This document shows, in pieces, positions 53,865 to 61,963 of a DNA stretch of 64,000 nucleotides. Numbering within the stretch: the first letter of the stretch is position 1; the number at the start of each line of letters is the position of its first letter. The notes under the pieces are model-generated. The model worked only from the letters and a program-made list of their open reading frames with translations. It made no database searches and was not told where the DNA came from. This stretch comes from JABCPH02 sp963524305 (GTDB lineage Bacteria > Fusobacteriota > Fusobacteriia > Fusobacteriales > Leptotrichiaceae). A program made the position numbers and the translations under genes. Location: positions 154,396-218,395 of the forward strand of contig CAURGH010000001.1 of the NCBI GenBank assembly GCA_963524305.1, in the 5' to 3' direction.

Positions 53865-56105
53865 ATGAAAACAGAAAATTATACAGTTACAGGAATGAGT
53901 TGTGCGGCTTGTGCTATGGCAGTAGAAAAGGCCGTTAATAAAAAAGAGGGAATTAATGCGACAGTAAATTTGGCAACAGAAAAAATGAATGTTAGTTTTG
54001 ACGAGAACAAATATGACTTTGATAAAATAAGGGAAATCGTTGAAAAAAGTGGATATGGATTGTTAGAAAAGGTATCTGAGGATGAGAAGGTTCAGATGTA
54101 TCAAGATAAAATAAAAGAAATGAAAAATAAACTCATATTGGGGATTATCTTTTCAGTTCCATTATTGTATATTTCAATGGGACATCATATGTTAGGAGCA
54201 CCAGTCCCAAGTTTTTTGAATCATAAGGCACATCCAGTGAATTTTGCATTAGCACAATTGGTGTTTGTGATACCAATTATATATGCTGGGAGAGATTTTT
54301 TTATACACGGAATAAAAAATATATTTAGAAAATCACCTAATATGGACTCGTTAATAGCGATGGGATCAGGAGCGGCATTGATTTATAGTATAATTTCTAC
54401 TATTCATGCGATAATTGATCCAGCTCATGCACATAAATATGCGATGGATTTACACTATGAATCAGCAGGAATTATTATAACATTGATTTCTTTAGGAAAA
54501 TTATTAGAAGCTAGAACAAAAGGTCAAACTTCATCTGCGATTAAAAAATTAATTGGATTACAACCAAAAAAGGCGAAAATCATTGAAAATGGTGTAGAAA
54601 AAGAAGTTTTAATTGAAAAATTGAAAGTTGGAGATATTGTTGTGGCAAAACCAGGTGAGAAGATTGCAGTTGATGGAGTTGTAGTAGAAGGATCAACTTC
54701 TGTAGATGAATCTATGCTTACTGGAGAAAGTTTGCCTGTTACGAAAAATGTTGGAGATAAAGTTGTAGGTGGAAGTATTAATAAAAATGGGAGTATTCGA
54801 TTTGAAGCTACTGAAATTGGGAAAAATACGATGTTGTCACAAATTATAAAATTGGTGGAAGAGGCACAAGGTTCAAAAGCTCCTATTTCTAGAATGGCCG
54901 ATACTGTTGCGAAATATTTTGTGCCAATAGTTATGGGAATTGCTTTAATTACAGGAATTTCTTGGTATATTTCAGGTTCAGGATTAGTTTCAGCATTGTC
55001 GTTTTTCATATCAGTTTTAGTTATTGCGTGTCCATGTGCATTAGGTCTTGCAACACCGACTTCAATAATGGTTGGGACTGGAAAAGGTGCTGAAAATGGA
55101 ATACTTATTAAAAGTGGTGAGGCATTGGAAACTACTTACAAAATAAAAACAGTTGTGTTTGATAAAACTGGGACAATTACTGTTGGGAAACCAGTTTTGA
55201 CAGATTTTAAAGTTTATGGAAATCACGATGAAAATGAATTGTTGCAATTGGCGGCTAGTGTGGAAAATCATTCGAAACATCCATTGGCTGAGGCGATTGT
55301 GAAAGGTGCAAAAGATAAAAATATTGAATTGAAAAAATATGATAAATTTAGAGCGTTGCCTGGTTATGGAATTAGAGCGACAATTGATGGAAAAGAAATT
55401 CAAATTGGAAATAAAAAATTGATGGATAATAAGAAAATTGATATTGCAATTTCTGATAAAGATTATGATGTATTGTCGAATCAAGGGAAAACACCAATGT
55501 ATATGTCAATTGATAATGAGTTAGTTGGATTAATAGCAGTCGCAGATGTGATAAAGCCTACAAGTAAAGAAGCTATTGATAAATTACATAAGTTAGGCGT
55601 TAAAGCGATTATGCTTACTGGTGATAATCAAAAAACAGCAGAATATATTGCAAAACAAGTTGGAATTAATACAGTTGTTTCGGAAGTGTTGCCATATCAA
55701 AAATCAGAAGAAGTGAAAAAACTACAAGAAAAAGATGAGTTTGTAGCGATGGTTGGAGATGGGATTAATGATTCACCAGCGTTAGCACAAGCAAATGTTG
55801 GAATTGCGATTGGAAGTGGAACTGATGTTGCAATAGAATCAGCGGATATTATTTTGATTAGAAATGACTTGAGAGATGTGGCTAATGCGATTGCATTGAG
55901 TAAGGCAACAATTACGAATATTAAAGAGAATTTATTTTGGGCATTTTTCTACAATGTTTTAGGAATACCAGTTGCAGCTGGAATTTTGTATGCATTTTTC
56001 AATGGTCCTAAATTGGATCCGATGATAGCGGCATTTGCGATGTCATTTAGTTCAGTATCTGTATTGTTGAATGCTTTGAGATTGAAATTATTTAAAGTAA
56101 AATAA
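53865..56105 (+). CDS. copA: Copper-translocating P-type ATPase
   Basis: Exports Cu+ across the inner membrane; 746 residues. One N-terminal metal-binding domain (MSCAAC near residue 12), then TGES, the transmembrane CPC motif (VIACPCALGLATP), phosphorylation site DKTGT, HP locus (ENHSKHPLAEAI) and GDGIND. The computed frame extends upstream through the copY gene, but GAAAAGGAGAATAGA before 53865 and the MKTENYTVTGMSCAAC start decide it. The intact repressor that normally controls it is not present here. Confidence 0.95.
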   Translation: MKTENYTVTGMSCAACAMAVEKAVNKKEGINATVNLATEKMNVSFDENKYDFDKIREIVEKSGYGLLEKVSEDEKVQMYQDKIKEMKNKLILGIIFSVPLLYISMGHHMLGAPVPSFLNHKAHPVNFALAQLVFVIPIIYAGRDFFIHGIKNIFRKSPNMDSLIAMGSGAALIYSIISTIHAIIDPAHAHKYAMDLHYESAGIIITLISLGKLLEARTKGQTSSAIKKLIGLQPKKAKIIENGVEKEVLIEKLKVGDIVVAKPGEKIAVDGVVVEGSTSVDESMLTGESLPVTKNVGDKVVGGSINKNGSIRFEATEIGKNTMLSQIIKLVEEAQGSKAPISRMADTVAKYFVPIVMGIALITGISWYISGSGLVSALSFFISVLVIACPCALGLATPTSIMVGTGKGAENGILIKSGEALETTYKIKTVVFDKTGTITVGKPVLTDFKVYGNHDENELLQLAASVENHSKHPLAEAIVKGAKDKNIELKKYDKFRALPGYGIRATIDGKEIQIGNKKLMDNKKIDIAISDKDYDVLSNQGKTPMYMSIDNELVGLIAVADVIKPTSKEAIDKLHKLGVKAIMLTGDNQKTAEYIAKQVGINTVVSEVLPYQKSEEVKKLQEKDEFVAMVGDGINDSPALAQANVGIAIGSGTDVAIESADIILIRNDLRDVANAIALSKATITNIKENLFWAFFYNVLGIPVAAGILYAFFNGPKLDPMIAAFAMSFSSVSVLLNALRLKLFKVK

Positions 56106-56119
56106 GTTTATTAATATTA

Positions 56120-56148
56120 TTGAAGAAAATACCAAAAAATGTTATAAT
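56120..56148 (+). promoter_or_regulatory. Promoter upstream of hpt
   Basis: TTGAAG at 56120-56125, 17 bases, TATAAT at 56143-56148 with the TG extension (TGTTATAAT), 53 bases before the hpt start. Confidence 0.8.
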
Positions 56149-56201
56149 TTTAGTAACATAAAATAAATAACATAAAAAGATCAAGGAAATGGAGTACAAA
56201 A

Positions 56202-56753
56202 ATGTCAAAAAAAGTAGATTTCGGGATAAAATCGCAATTAATAACTAAAGAGGAATTATCGAAAAGAGTTAGAGAATTAGGTGAACAAATAACAAAGGAT
56301 TTTAAAGATGAAAAGGAACCGCTTGTAGTTATTGGATTATTAAAAGGATCAGTAGTGTTTATGGCAGATTTAATTAGAGAAATTAAATTGCCATTGGAAA
56401 TAGATTTTATCGAAGTTTCTAGTTATGAAGGAACTGAAACAACAAGAGAAGTTAAAATTTTGAAAGATTTAAGAACGACAATAAAAGGGAAAAATGTTTT
56501 GGTTGTAGAGGATATTATTGATTCGGGATTCACATTGAAAAAAGTATTGAAATTATTTGGAAGCAGAGAACCTAAGAAAGTGTCATTGTGTACTTTGTTG
56601 AACAAACCTGAAAGAAGAGAAGTTGAAGTAGATGTTCAATATATTGGTTTTGAAATACCAAATGAATTTGTAGTTGGGTATGGTCTTGATTATAATGGAA
56701 ATTATAGAAATCTTGAATATATTGGGATTGCGAATCCAGAAGTATTTGAGTAA
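56202..56753 (+). CDS. hpt: Hypoxanthine phosphoribosyltransferase
   Basis: Salvages hypoxanthine and guanine to IMP/GMP. The PRPP-binding loop VLVVEDIIDSGFTLK near residues 100-114 and GLLKGSVVFMADLIR near residue 47 are family motifs; the C-terminal GYGLDYNGNYRNL is typical of bacterial Hpt. Length 183 residues. Start behind TCAAGGAAATGGAGTACAAAA. A terminator follows. Confidence 0.95.
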   Translation: MSKKVDFGIKSQLITKEELSKRVRELGEQITKDFKDEKEPLVVIGLLKGSVVFMADLIREIKLPLEIDFIEVSSYEGTETTREVKILKDLRTTIKGKNVLVVEDIIDSGFTLKKVLKLFGSREPKKVSLCTLLNKPERREVEVDVQYIGFEIPNEFVVGYGLDYNGNYRNLEYIGIANPEVFE

Positions 56754-56767
56754 AAATAAATTGATTG

Positions 56768-56803
56768 CAAAAGTAAGAAGGATTATAATTTTTCTTACTT
56801 TTG
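56768..56803 (+). terminator. Rho-independent terminator after hpt
   Basis: CAAAAGTAAGAA pairs exactly with TTCTTACTTTTG, 12 base pairs, around a 12-base loop. Confidence 0.8.
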
Positions 56804-56848
56804 TGAGTTAAAAATTTTAATAGATAAAATAAAAAAATAGGAGAAAAG

Positions 56849-57685
56849 TTGGCAAAAAGAAAAAGTAAAAAAGAAAATTCTGGAAATCATAAGCATGAAG
56901 CGAAGAAAAAATACGGACAAAATTTTTTAGAAGATACGGAATTATCGGATGAAATTTTAGATGTGACAGAAGTTAACGAAGAAACAGATGTAATTGAAAT
57001 CGGGCCTGGATTAGGATTTTTGACAGAAAAATTGGTTGAAAGTGCGAAAAGTTTGATTGCGTTTGAAATTGATGATGATTTGATACCAGTTTTGATGAAA
57101 AAATTTGGAGAAAAAGAGAATTTTACGTTGATTCATAATGATTTTATGGAAGTTGAATTGGAAGAGTATTTATCGGAGAAAAAAGATATTAAAGTTGTTG
57201 CAAATATACCTTATTACATAACTTCGCCGATTATTAATAAGTTGATTGAGCATAGAGAAAAAATTTCTGAAATATATTTGATGGTTCAAAAAGAGGTGGC
57301 GGAGAGAATAGCTTCAAAGCCTCACAGTAAAAATATGAGTTCACTGACGCATGCAGTTCAGTTTTATGCAGAAGCTGAATATTTATTTACTGTTCCAAAA
57401 GAAAAGTTTAATCCTGTTCCTAAAGTAGATTCGGCGTTTATTGTAATTAAGATTTTGAAAGATAAAAAATATGAAAATCAGATTACAGAAAAAGAATATT
57501 TTAAATATTTGAAAGAGGCTTTTTCAAATAAGAGGAAAAGTGTTGCGAATAATTTGATGAAATTGGGATTGAGCAAGGAAGAAATTGGAGAAGCATTGGA
57601 AAAATTAGGGAAAACAAAATTAGCTAGAACAGAAGAATTTTCAGTACAAGAATTTATTAATTTTATTAAATTATTAAAACAGTAA
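56849..57685 (+). CDS. rsmA: 16S rRNA adenine dimethyltransferase (KsgA)
   Basis: Dimethylates two adenosines near the 3' end of 16S rRNA. SAM-binding motif EIGPGLGFLTEKL near residue 50, catalytic NIPYYITSPI near 125 and NPVPKVDSAFI near 190. The start is TTG at 56849, set by AATAGGAGAAAAG. A basic N-terminal extension of ~20 residues precedes KKYGQNFLED. Length 278 residues. Confidence 0.94.
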   Translation: MAKRKSKKENSGNHKHEAKKKYGQNFLEDTELSDEILDVTEVNEETDVIEIGPGLGFLTEKLVESAKSLIAFEIDDDLIPVLMKKFGEKENFTLIHNDFMEVELEEYLSEKKDIKVVANIPYYITSPIINKLIEHREKISEIYLMVQKEVAERIASKPHSKNMSSLTHAVQFYAEAEYLFTVPKEKFNPVPKVDSAFIVIKILKDKKYENQITEKEYFKYLKEAFSNKRKSVANNLMKLGLSKEEIGEALEKLGKTKLARTEEFSVQEFINFIKLLKQ

Positions 57686-57780
57686 TTAGTTGAGATTTAT
57701 TTATAAAAATGTAGATAGGTTTCTTATAATAGGAAGTTTTTGATATACTCAAAAAAGAGTATAGTTAGGAAGGGAAAAAA

Positions 57781-58020
57781 TTGAAAAGTTGGGAATATAT
57801 TATCCAAACCAAAAAAGAGCATATTGATTTTATAAATAAAATTGTGGAAGCGTATGATGGACTTGGAAATGTTAGGACTTTGGATAATAAGAATGGTCTT
57901 ATAAAAATTATTACAAATTCATATTTGCTTGAAGATATGGATAAAGTTTTGGAAAAATTACAAAAAAAAGGTATTGAGATGGAAATACAGGATAGACGAG
58001 AATGGCTAGGAGTATTGTAA
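57781..58020 (+). CDS. DUF4911-type small protein
   Basis: A 79-residue protein starting with TTG at 57781 behind TAGGAAGGGAAAAAA. It has no signal or membrane segment. The pattern (a short strand IIQTKKEHIDFINKIVEAYD, GLGNVRTLDNKNGLIKII, then a helix and REWLGVL) matches the DUF4911 family of small proteins in anaerobes. Function is unknown. It lies between rsmA and khpA, which act on rRNA and RNA respectively. Confidence 0.75.
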   Translation: MKSWEYIIQTKKEHIDFINKIVEAYDGLGNVRTLDNKNGLIKIITNSYLLEDMDKVLEKLQKKGIEMEIQDRREWLGVL

Positions 58021-58061
58021 ATTGTGGAAAATTGAAAAAATAGAAGAGAATTGGAGGGAAA

Positions 58062-58304
58062 ATGAGTAGATACTTTGAAACAGTTAATTTTTGGGTTGAG
58101 AATTTATTGGACTCGACTGAAAATTATACGATTGAAAGCAATGAAAAAGGGAAATATGTGGATATTACAATAAATGTAGCTAAGGAAGATATGGGAAAAG
58201 TTATTGGGAAAAATGGAAGAATTATTACATCGCTTAGAGTTTTAATTTCTTCATTGGCAAAAAAAGAGAAAAAAGTTGTAAAAATCGAAGTTAAAGAGCA
58301 ATAA
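58062..58304 (+). CDS. khpA: KH-domain RNA-binding protein KhpA
   Basis: An 80-residue protein with a single KH domain: DITINVAKEDMGKVIGKNGR, with the GxxG loop GKNG near residue 49, then a helix IITSLRVLISSLAKK. It fits KhpA (YlqC), which partners KhpB in RNA binding. khpB is not here. Start behind GAATTGGAGGGAAA. The gene pair with DUF4911 and the thioesterase is closely spaced. Confidence 0.9.
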   Translation: MSRYFETVNFWVENLLDSTENYTIESNEKGKYVDITINVAKEDMGKVIGKNGRIITSLRVLISSLAKKEKKVVKIEVKEQ

Positions 58305-58326
58305 TTTAAGTAATTAAGGAATAATT

Positions 58327-58734
58327 ATGAAAAAAACAAATTTGAAAAAGAAAAGCGTTAAATTAAAAGTGTATTATTACGATACTGATAAAATGGGAGT
58401 TGTCTATCATTCAAATTATTTGAAATGGATGGAAATAGCACGAACAGAGTATTTTCGAGATGTTTTTCCATATAAATCAATGGAAGAATTGGGATTTATT
58501 TTACCAGTAAAAACGCTAAATATTGATTATATTGATTCGGCTAAATATGACGATGAAATTGAAGTGTTTGCAAAAATAGAAGAAATCAATAATATAAAAA
58601 TTAGATTTTCTTATGAGATGTATGATTCTAAAAATGTTTTGAAGGCAAAAGCTGAAACAGTAAATGTTTTTGTGGATAATGATGGAAATTTGAAGAGAAT
58701 ATCAGATGAATTATTGGAAAGATTGACAAAATAA
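58327..58734 (+). CDS. Acyl-CoA thioesterase (hotdog, YbgC/FcbC type)
   Basis: A 135-residue hotdog-fold protein. The 4HBT signature is YYYDTDKMGVVYHSNYLKWM near residue 17, with a catalytic Asp in YDTDKMG. This family hydrolyses acyl-CoA or acyl-ACP thioesters; in E. coli YbgC belongs to the Tol-Pal cluster, which is not present here. Start behind AAGTAATTAAGGAATAATT, a weaker binding site. Confidence 0.88.
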   Translation: MKKTNLKKKSVKLKVYYYDTDKMGVVYHSNYLKWMEIARTEYFRDVFPYKSMEELGFILPVKTLNIDYIDSAKYDDEIEVFAKIEEINNIKIRFSYEMYDSKNVLKAKAETVNVFVDNDGNLKRISDELLERLTK

Positions 58735-58780
58735 TTTTTTTGAAGTTTAAAATGTTTGTAAAAAATAAAAATGTATTCTA

Positions 58781-58847
58781 AGGAAAGGAGAGAGTGATTT
58801 TACAACTTGATAAATTCATATTTTGTAAATGAACTCAATTTTAGACT
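58781..58847 (+). promoter_or_regulatory. Structured leader: Shine-Dalgarno, hairpin, then start codon
   Basis: AGGAAAGGAG (58781-58790) lies 57 bases before the ATG of rpiB. GAGT (58792-58795) plus TTTACAA (58799-58805) pair with TTGTAAA (58823-58829) plus ACTC (58833-58836), a hairpin with a three-by-three internal loop and a 17-base terminal loop. The 3' arm ends 11 bases before the start codon, as in the leaders at 8845 and 41651. A 12-codon frame starting at GTG 58794 is an alternative explanation here. Confidence 0.5.
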
Positions 58848-59297
58848 ATGAAAATAATAATTGGAAATGATCATGCAGGAGTAGAATTTAAAAATACAAT
58901 AATGAAACATTTGGAAGAACAAGGGCATGAAGTAGTGAATGTTGGGACTGATACATTGGATTCAGTGGATTATCCTGATATTGCGAGATCTGTTGCTGAA
59001 AAAGTTTTAGCAGAAGAAGGGAATTTAGGAGTAATTATTTGTGGAACAGGAATTGGAATTTCGATAGCAGCAAATAAAGTTGAAGGAATTAGAGCAGCTT
59101 TGTGTCACAATGAATTTACAGCTAGAATGTCAAGACTTCACAATAATGCAAATATTGTTTCATTGGGAGCAAGAGTTATTGGAGACGAATTAGGAAAAGC
59201 AATTGTAGATACGTTTATTACAACAGAATTTGAAGGTGGAAGACACGCAAGAAGAGTTGGAAAAATTGAAGATTGTGGTTGCAGTTGTGGATGTTAA
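58848..59297 (+). CDS. rpiB: Ribose-5-phosphate isomerase B
   Basis: Interconverts ribose-5-phosphate and ribulose-5-phosphate. MKIIIGNDHAGVEFKN at the N-terminus, the GVIICGTGIGISIAANKVEG active-site loop (Cys near residue 66) and RLHNNANIVSLGARVIG identify RpiB. The 149-residue protein ends in an unusual DCGCSCGC, four cysteines that are not part of the core enzyme. Translation appears to use the hairpin leader at 58781. Confidence 0.94.
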   Translation: MKIIIGNDHAGVEFKNTIMKHLEEQGHEVVNVGTDTLDSVDYPDIARSVAEKVLAEEGNLGVIICGTGIGISIAANKVEGIRAALCHNEFTARMSRLHNNANIVSLGARVIGDELGKAIVDTFITTEFEGGRHARRVGKIEDCGCSCGC

Positions 59298-59373
59298 GCA
59301 AATTTTATTAAACTTAAAAAATCGTAATTTATTTTGTTTAGAATAAAAAAGAAATATAAAAGAGGTGATTGTT

Positions 59374-59715
59374 GTGTCAACAATATTTAAAAAAATAATA
59401 GATAAAGAAATACCGGCTAATATAGTTTATGAAGATGAGGATTTTTTAGCATTTCATGATATTAATCCTCAAGCTAAAGTTCATGTGTTAGTAATACCAA
59501 AAAAAGAAATTAGAAATTTAGATGCAGCGACAGAGGAAGATGCGTTGTTACTTGGAAGATTACAATTAGTAATTGCTAAAATAGCTAGAGAACTTGGAAT
59601 TGCTGAAGAAGGATATAGAGTTATAACAAATATTAATGGAAATGGAGGACAAGAAGTGTTCCATATTCATTATCATATTTTAGGTGGAGAAAAATTGCCA
59701 GTTACATTAAAATAA
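59374..59715 (+). CDS. HIT-family nucleotide hydrolase (Hint type)
   Basis: A 113-residue histidine-triad protein. FKKIIDKEIPANIVYEDEDF begins the fold and the triad is FHIHYHIL near the C-terminus; DINPQAKVHVLVIPKKEI is also typical. It hydrolyses adenosine or similar phosphoramidates. The start is GTG at 59374, set by AGAGGTGATTGTT; the frame can be read from a GTG inside that site but that is not plausible. A long hairpin follows. Confidence 0.9.
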   Translation: MSTIFKKIIDKEIPANIVYEDEDFLAFHDINPQAKVHVLVIPKKEIRNLDAATEEDALLLGRLQLVIAKIARELGIAEEGYRVITNINGNGGQEVFHIHYHILGGEKLPVTLK

Positions 59716-59725
59716 GAATTAATTG

Positions 59726-59801
59726 CTCAGACGGACTTATAATATTTAAATGAGAGAGAAATTTATAAATATTTAATTTTAAGTGGTCTGAGTATTTTTT
59801 A
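59726..59801 (+). terminator. Long hairpin terminator
   Basis: CTCAGAC (59726-59732) pairs with GTCTGAG (59786-59792), continued inward by ACTTA/TAAGT and an inner AATATTTA/TAAATATT, followed by TATTTTTTATT. The structure is over 70 bases long, unusual for a simple terminator. Confidence 0.7.
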
Positions 59802-59829
59802 TTAATTAGGGAAATTGAAAAGGAGAAAA

Positions 59830-60603
59830 ATGAAAGACGTTATTGCAAGTTCGGATAATAAATTTTACAAATTATTAAAAAAATTAGATAAGAAAAAATA
59901 TAGAGATGAGAATAATATTTTCAAGGCAGAAGGGGAAAAATTTCTAAATGAGAAAATTAATTTTAATAAAATAATTGTGAAGGAATCGAGATACGAATAT
60001 TTTAATGAAAATTACAATATTGGTGAACATGATAATTTGACGATATTAAAAGATGAGCTGTTTAATGAAGTTTCGACGCAAGAAAACAGTCAAGGAATAA
60101 TATTTTTGTATTCAAAAAATTTGAATACAATTGATGATATTGAAGGAGATGTCGTGATTTTGGATGATGTACAAGATCCAGGAAATGTGGGGACGATTAT
60201 TAGAACAATGATTGCGACTGATTTTAGAAATTTGATTTTGACAAAAGGATCTGTTGATGTGTATAATCCAAAAACAGTTAGAGCTACAATGAGTGGAATT
60301 TTTAAATTGAATGTGATTTATGAAACACCAGAAAATATTGTGAAATTTTTAAAGGAGAAGAATTATTTAACGATAGCAACAGCATTGCATGAGAATTCTA
60401 TTTCTTATGATGAGATTGAGCAAAAAGAGAGAAATGCCTATATTTTTGGACATGAAGGTGGAGGAGTTTCAGATTATTTGATTGAAAATTCTGATATTAA
60501 GGCGATTATTCCAATTTATGGAAATATTGAGTCATTAAATGTGAGTGTTGCAACTGGGGTGTTTTTATACAAAATGAGAGAGAAAAAAGAAAAAAATAAA
60601 TAG
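59830..60603 (+). CDS. RNA 2'-O-methyltransferase (TrmH/SpoU family)
   Basis: A 257-residue SPOUT methyltransferase. Motif 1 is LDDVQDPGNVGTIIRTMIAT near residue 118, motif 2 GHEGGGVSDYLIE near 210 and motif 3 IPIYGNIESLNVSVATGVFL near 228. An N-terminal L30e-like substrate-binding part precedes them. Target rRNA or tRNA site is not determined. I start at 59830 behind ATTGAAAAGGAGAAAA. The next gene starts 24 bases after its stop. Confidence 0.92.
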   Translation: MKDVIASSDNKFYKLLKKLDKKKYRDENNIFKAEGEKFLNEKINFNKIIVKESRYEYFNENYNIGEHDNLTILKDELFNEVSTQENSQGIIFLYSKNLNTIDDIEGDVVILDDVQDPGNVGTIIRTMIATDFRNLILTKGSVDVYNPKTVRATMSGIFKLNVIYETPENIVKFLKEKNYLTIATALHENSISYDEIEQKERNAYIFGHEGGGVSDYLIENSDIKAIIPIYGNIESLNVSVATGVFLYKMREKKEKNK

Positions 60604-60627
60604 AGATTTAAGTGAGGATGAATATTT

Positions 60628-61899
60628 GTGGAGGAACAAAAAAAAATAAAGATTGATGTAGTTGTACCACCTTATAGTGGACACCTATTTCCAATATTAG
60701 AGTTAATAAGACCGTTGATAAATGATGAAAAATACGACATTTGCGTGTATAGTGGTGTTAAAAGACAAGAATTTTTAGAAAAATTGGGGTTAAAGCATGT
60801 ACCAGTTTTGCCAGATAAACCTACGTTTTTCGAGGATATTGCGAACACGTCTGAAAAAACAAATACTTTTATTTATTGGAAACAATTTAAAAGAAATATA
60901 TCGCAAGTTCCTGAGATTGCGAGAGAGTTTGAAGAAGGTTTCAAAAATAGAAAACCTGATGTTGTAATTGCTGATTTTATTGCGATTCCAGCAGGATTAA
61001 TTGCAAAAAAGATGGGTATTCCTTGGATAACTTCTATACCAACACCATTTGCGATTGAAAGTAAGACGACGACACCGAGTTATATGGGTGGCTGGTACCC
61101 AAGAGAAGGTTTTTTGTATAAATTTAGAGATAGTTTCGGAAGATTTGTAATAAGAAGTTTTAAGAGGATAGTGTGTATGTTGGCTTCAAAACAGTTGAAA
61201 ATACTTGATTTTAAGCTATATAATGAAAAAAAGGAAGAAAATTTGTATTCGCCACAGTCAATATTAGCTTTAGGTATGAAAGAATTAGAGTTTAGAGATG
61301 ATTATCCAAAACAAGTAATATGGGCAGGGCCTTGTTTATCTGAGTTTGATGTGAAGGATTACACCTTGGAAGATATTTCTAAATTTAAAAAAAGTATCTT
61401 AGTTACAAATGGAACGCATTTGTTATGGGGAAAAAATAATCTTGTAAGAATAGTTGAAGAATTGAGTTCTAAGTTTCCAGACGTGTGTTTTATTGTTTCA
61501 TTGGGGAATATTAATGGGAAAGGAAAATCTGTTATAAAAAGTAGAGATAATGTGCATATTTACGAATACATCGACTATGGAGCAGTGTTGCCTGTGGTAG
61601 ATTATGTTATTCATCACGGCGGTGCAGGAATATTATACAATGCCATAAAATACAACAAACCCTCAGTTATAATTCCTCACGATTACGATCAGTTCGATTT
61701 TGCAGTGAGAGGGAAAATAGCAGACATTGGTATTCCAGCAAAATTGAAGGATATTAATTCAATTGAAAATGCGTTAAGAGAACTTTTGAATCGTAAAGAA
61801 TGGAATAATTTGAAAAAAGTTTCTGAAAAATATAGAGAATATAATCCAAGTGAAGTGTTGAAGAGTGAAATTGATAGATTGATGAAAGAAATAAACTAG
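60628..61899 (+). CDS. GT-B glycosyltransferase (UGT/MGT type)
   Basis: A 423-residue cytoplasmic glycosyltransferase. The N-terminal VVPPYSGHLFPILELI is the acceptor-side start of MGT/UGT enzymes, and the C-terminal IHHGGAGILYNAIKYNKPSV and IPHDYDQFDFAVRG form the sugar-nucleotide site. It would transfer a hexose or similar to a small molecule or lipid. The GTG start lies behind AGTGAGGATGAATATTT. It begins a cluster with an epimerase/dehydratase, a metallo-hydrolase and an adenylate-forming enzyme fragment. Confidence 0.88.
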   Translation: MEEQKKIKIDVVVPPYSGHLFPILELIRPLINDEKYDICVYSGVKRQEFLEKLGLKHVPVLPDKPTFFEDIANTSEKTNTFIYWKQFKRNISQVPEIAREFEEGFKNRKPDVVIADFIAIPAGLIAKKMGIPWITSIPTPFAIESKTTTPSYMGGWYPREGFLYKFRDSFGRFVIRSFKRIVCMLASKQLKILDFKLYNEKKEENLYSPQSILALGMKELEFRDDYPKQVIWAGPCLSEFDVKDYTLEDISKFKKSILVTNGTHLLWGKNNLVRIVEELSSKFPDVCFIVSLGNINGKGKSVIKSRDNVHIYEYIDYGAVLPVVDYVIHHGGAGILYNAIKYNKPSVIIPHDYDQFDFAVRGKIADIGIPAKLKDINSIENALRELLNRKEWNNLKKVSEKYREYNPSEVLKSEIDRLMKEIN

Positions 61900-61963
61900 A
61901 GGTTTTGATAAAAAAATTACAAAATGATATCTAAAAATAAATAATTTTTGAAAGGAAATGAAG

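Noticed and set aside
54524..55009. 161-codon open frame on the minus strand inside copA
   Set aside because: It lies wholly within a clear CopA coding region; such antisense frames are expected in AT-rich genes and it has no ribosome binding site or recognisable product.
57742..57762. Hairpin TATACTC/GAGTATA before the DUF4911 gene
   Set aside because: Short, AT-rich and without a T-run; no support for a terminator or operator.
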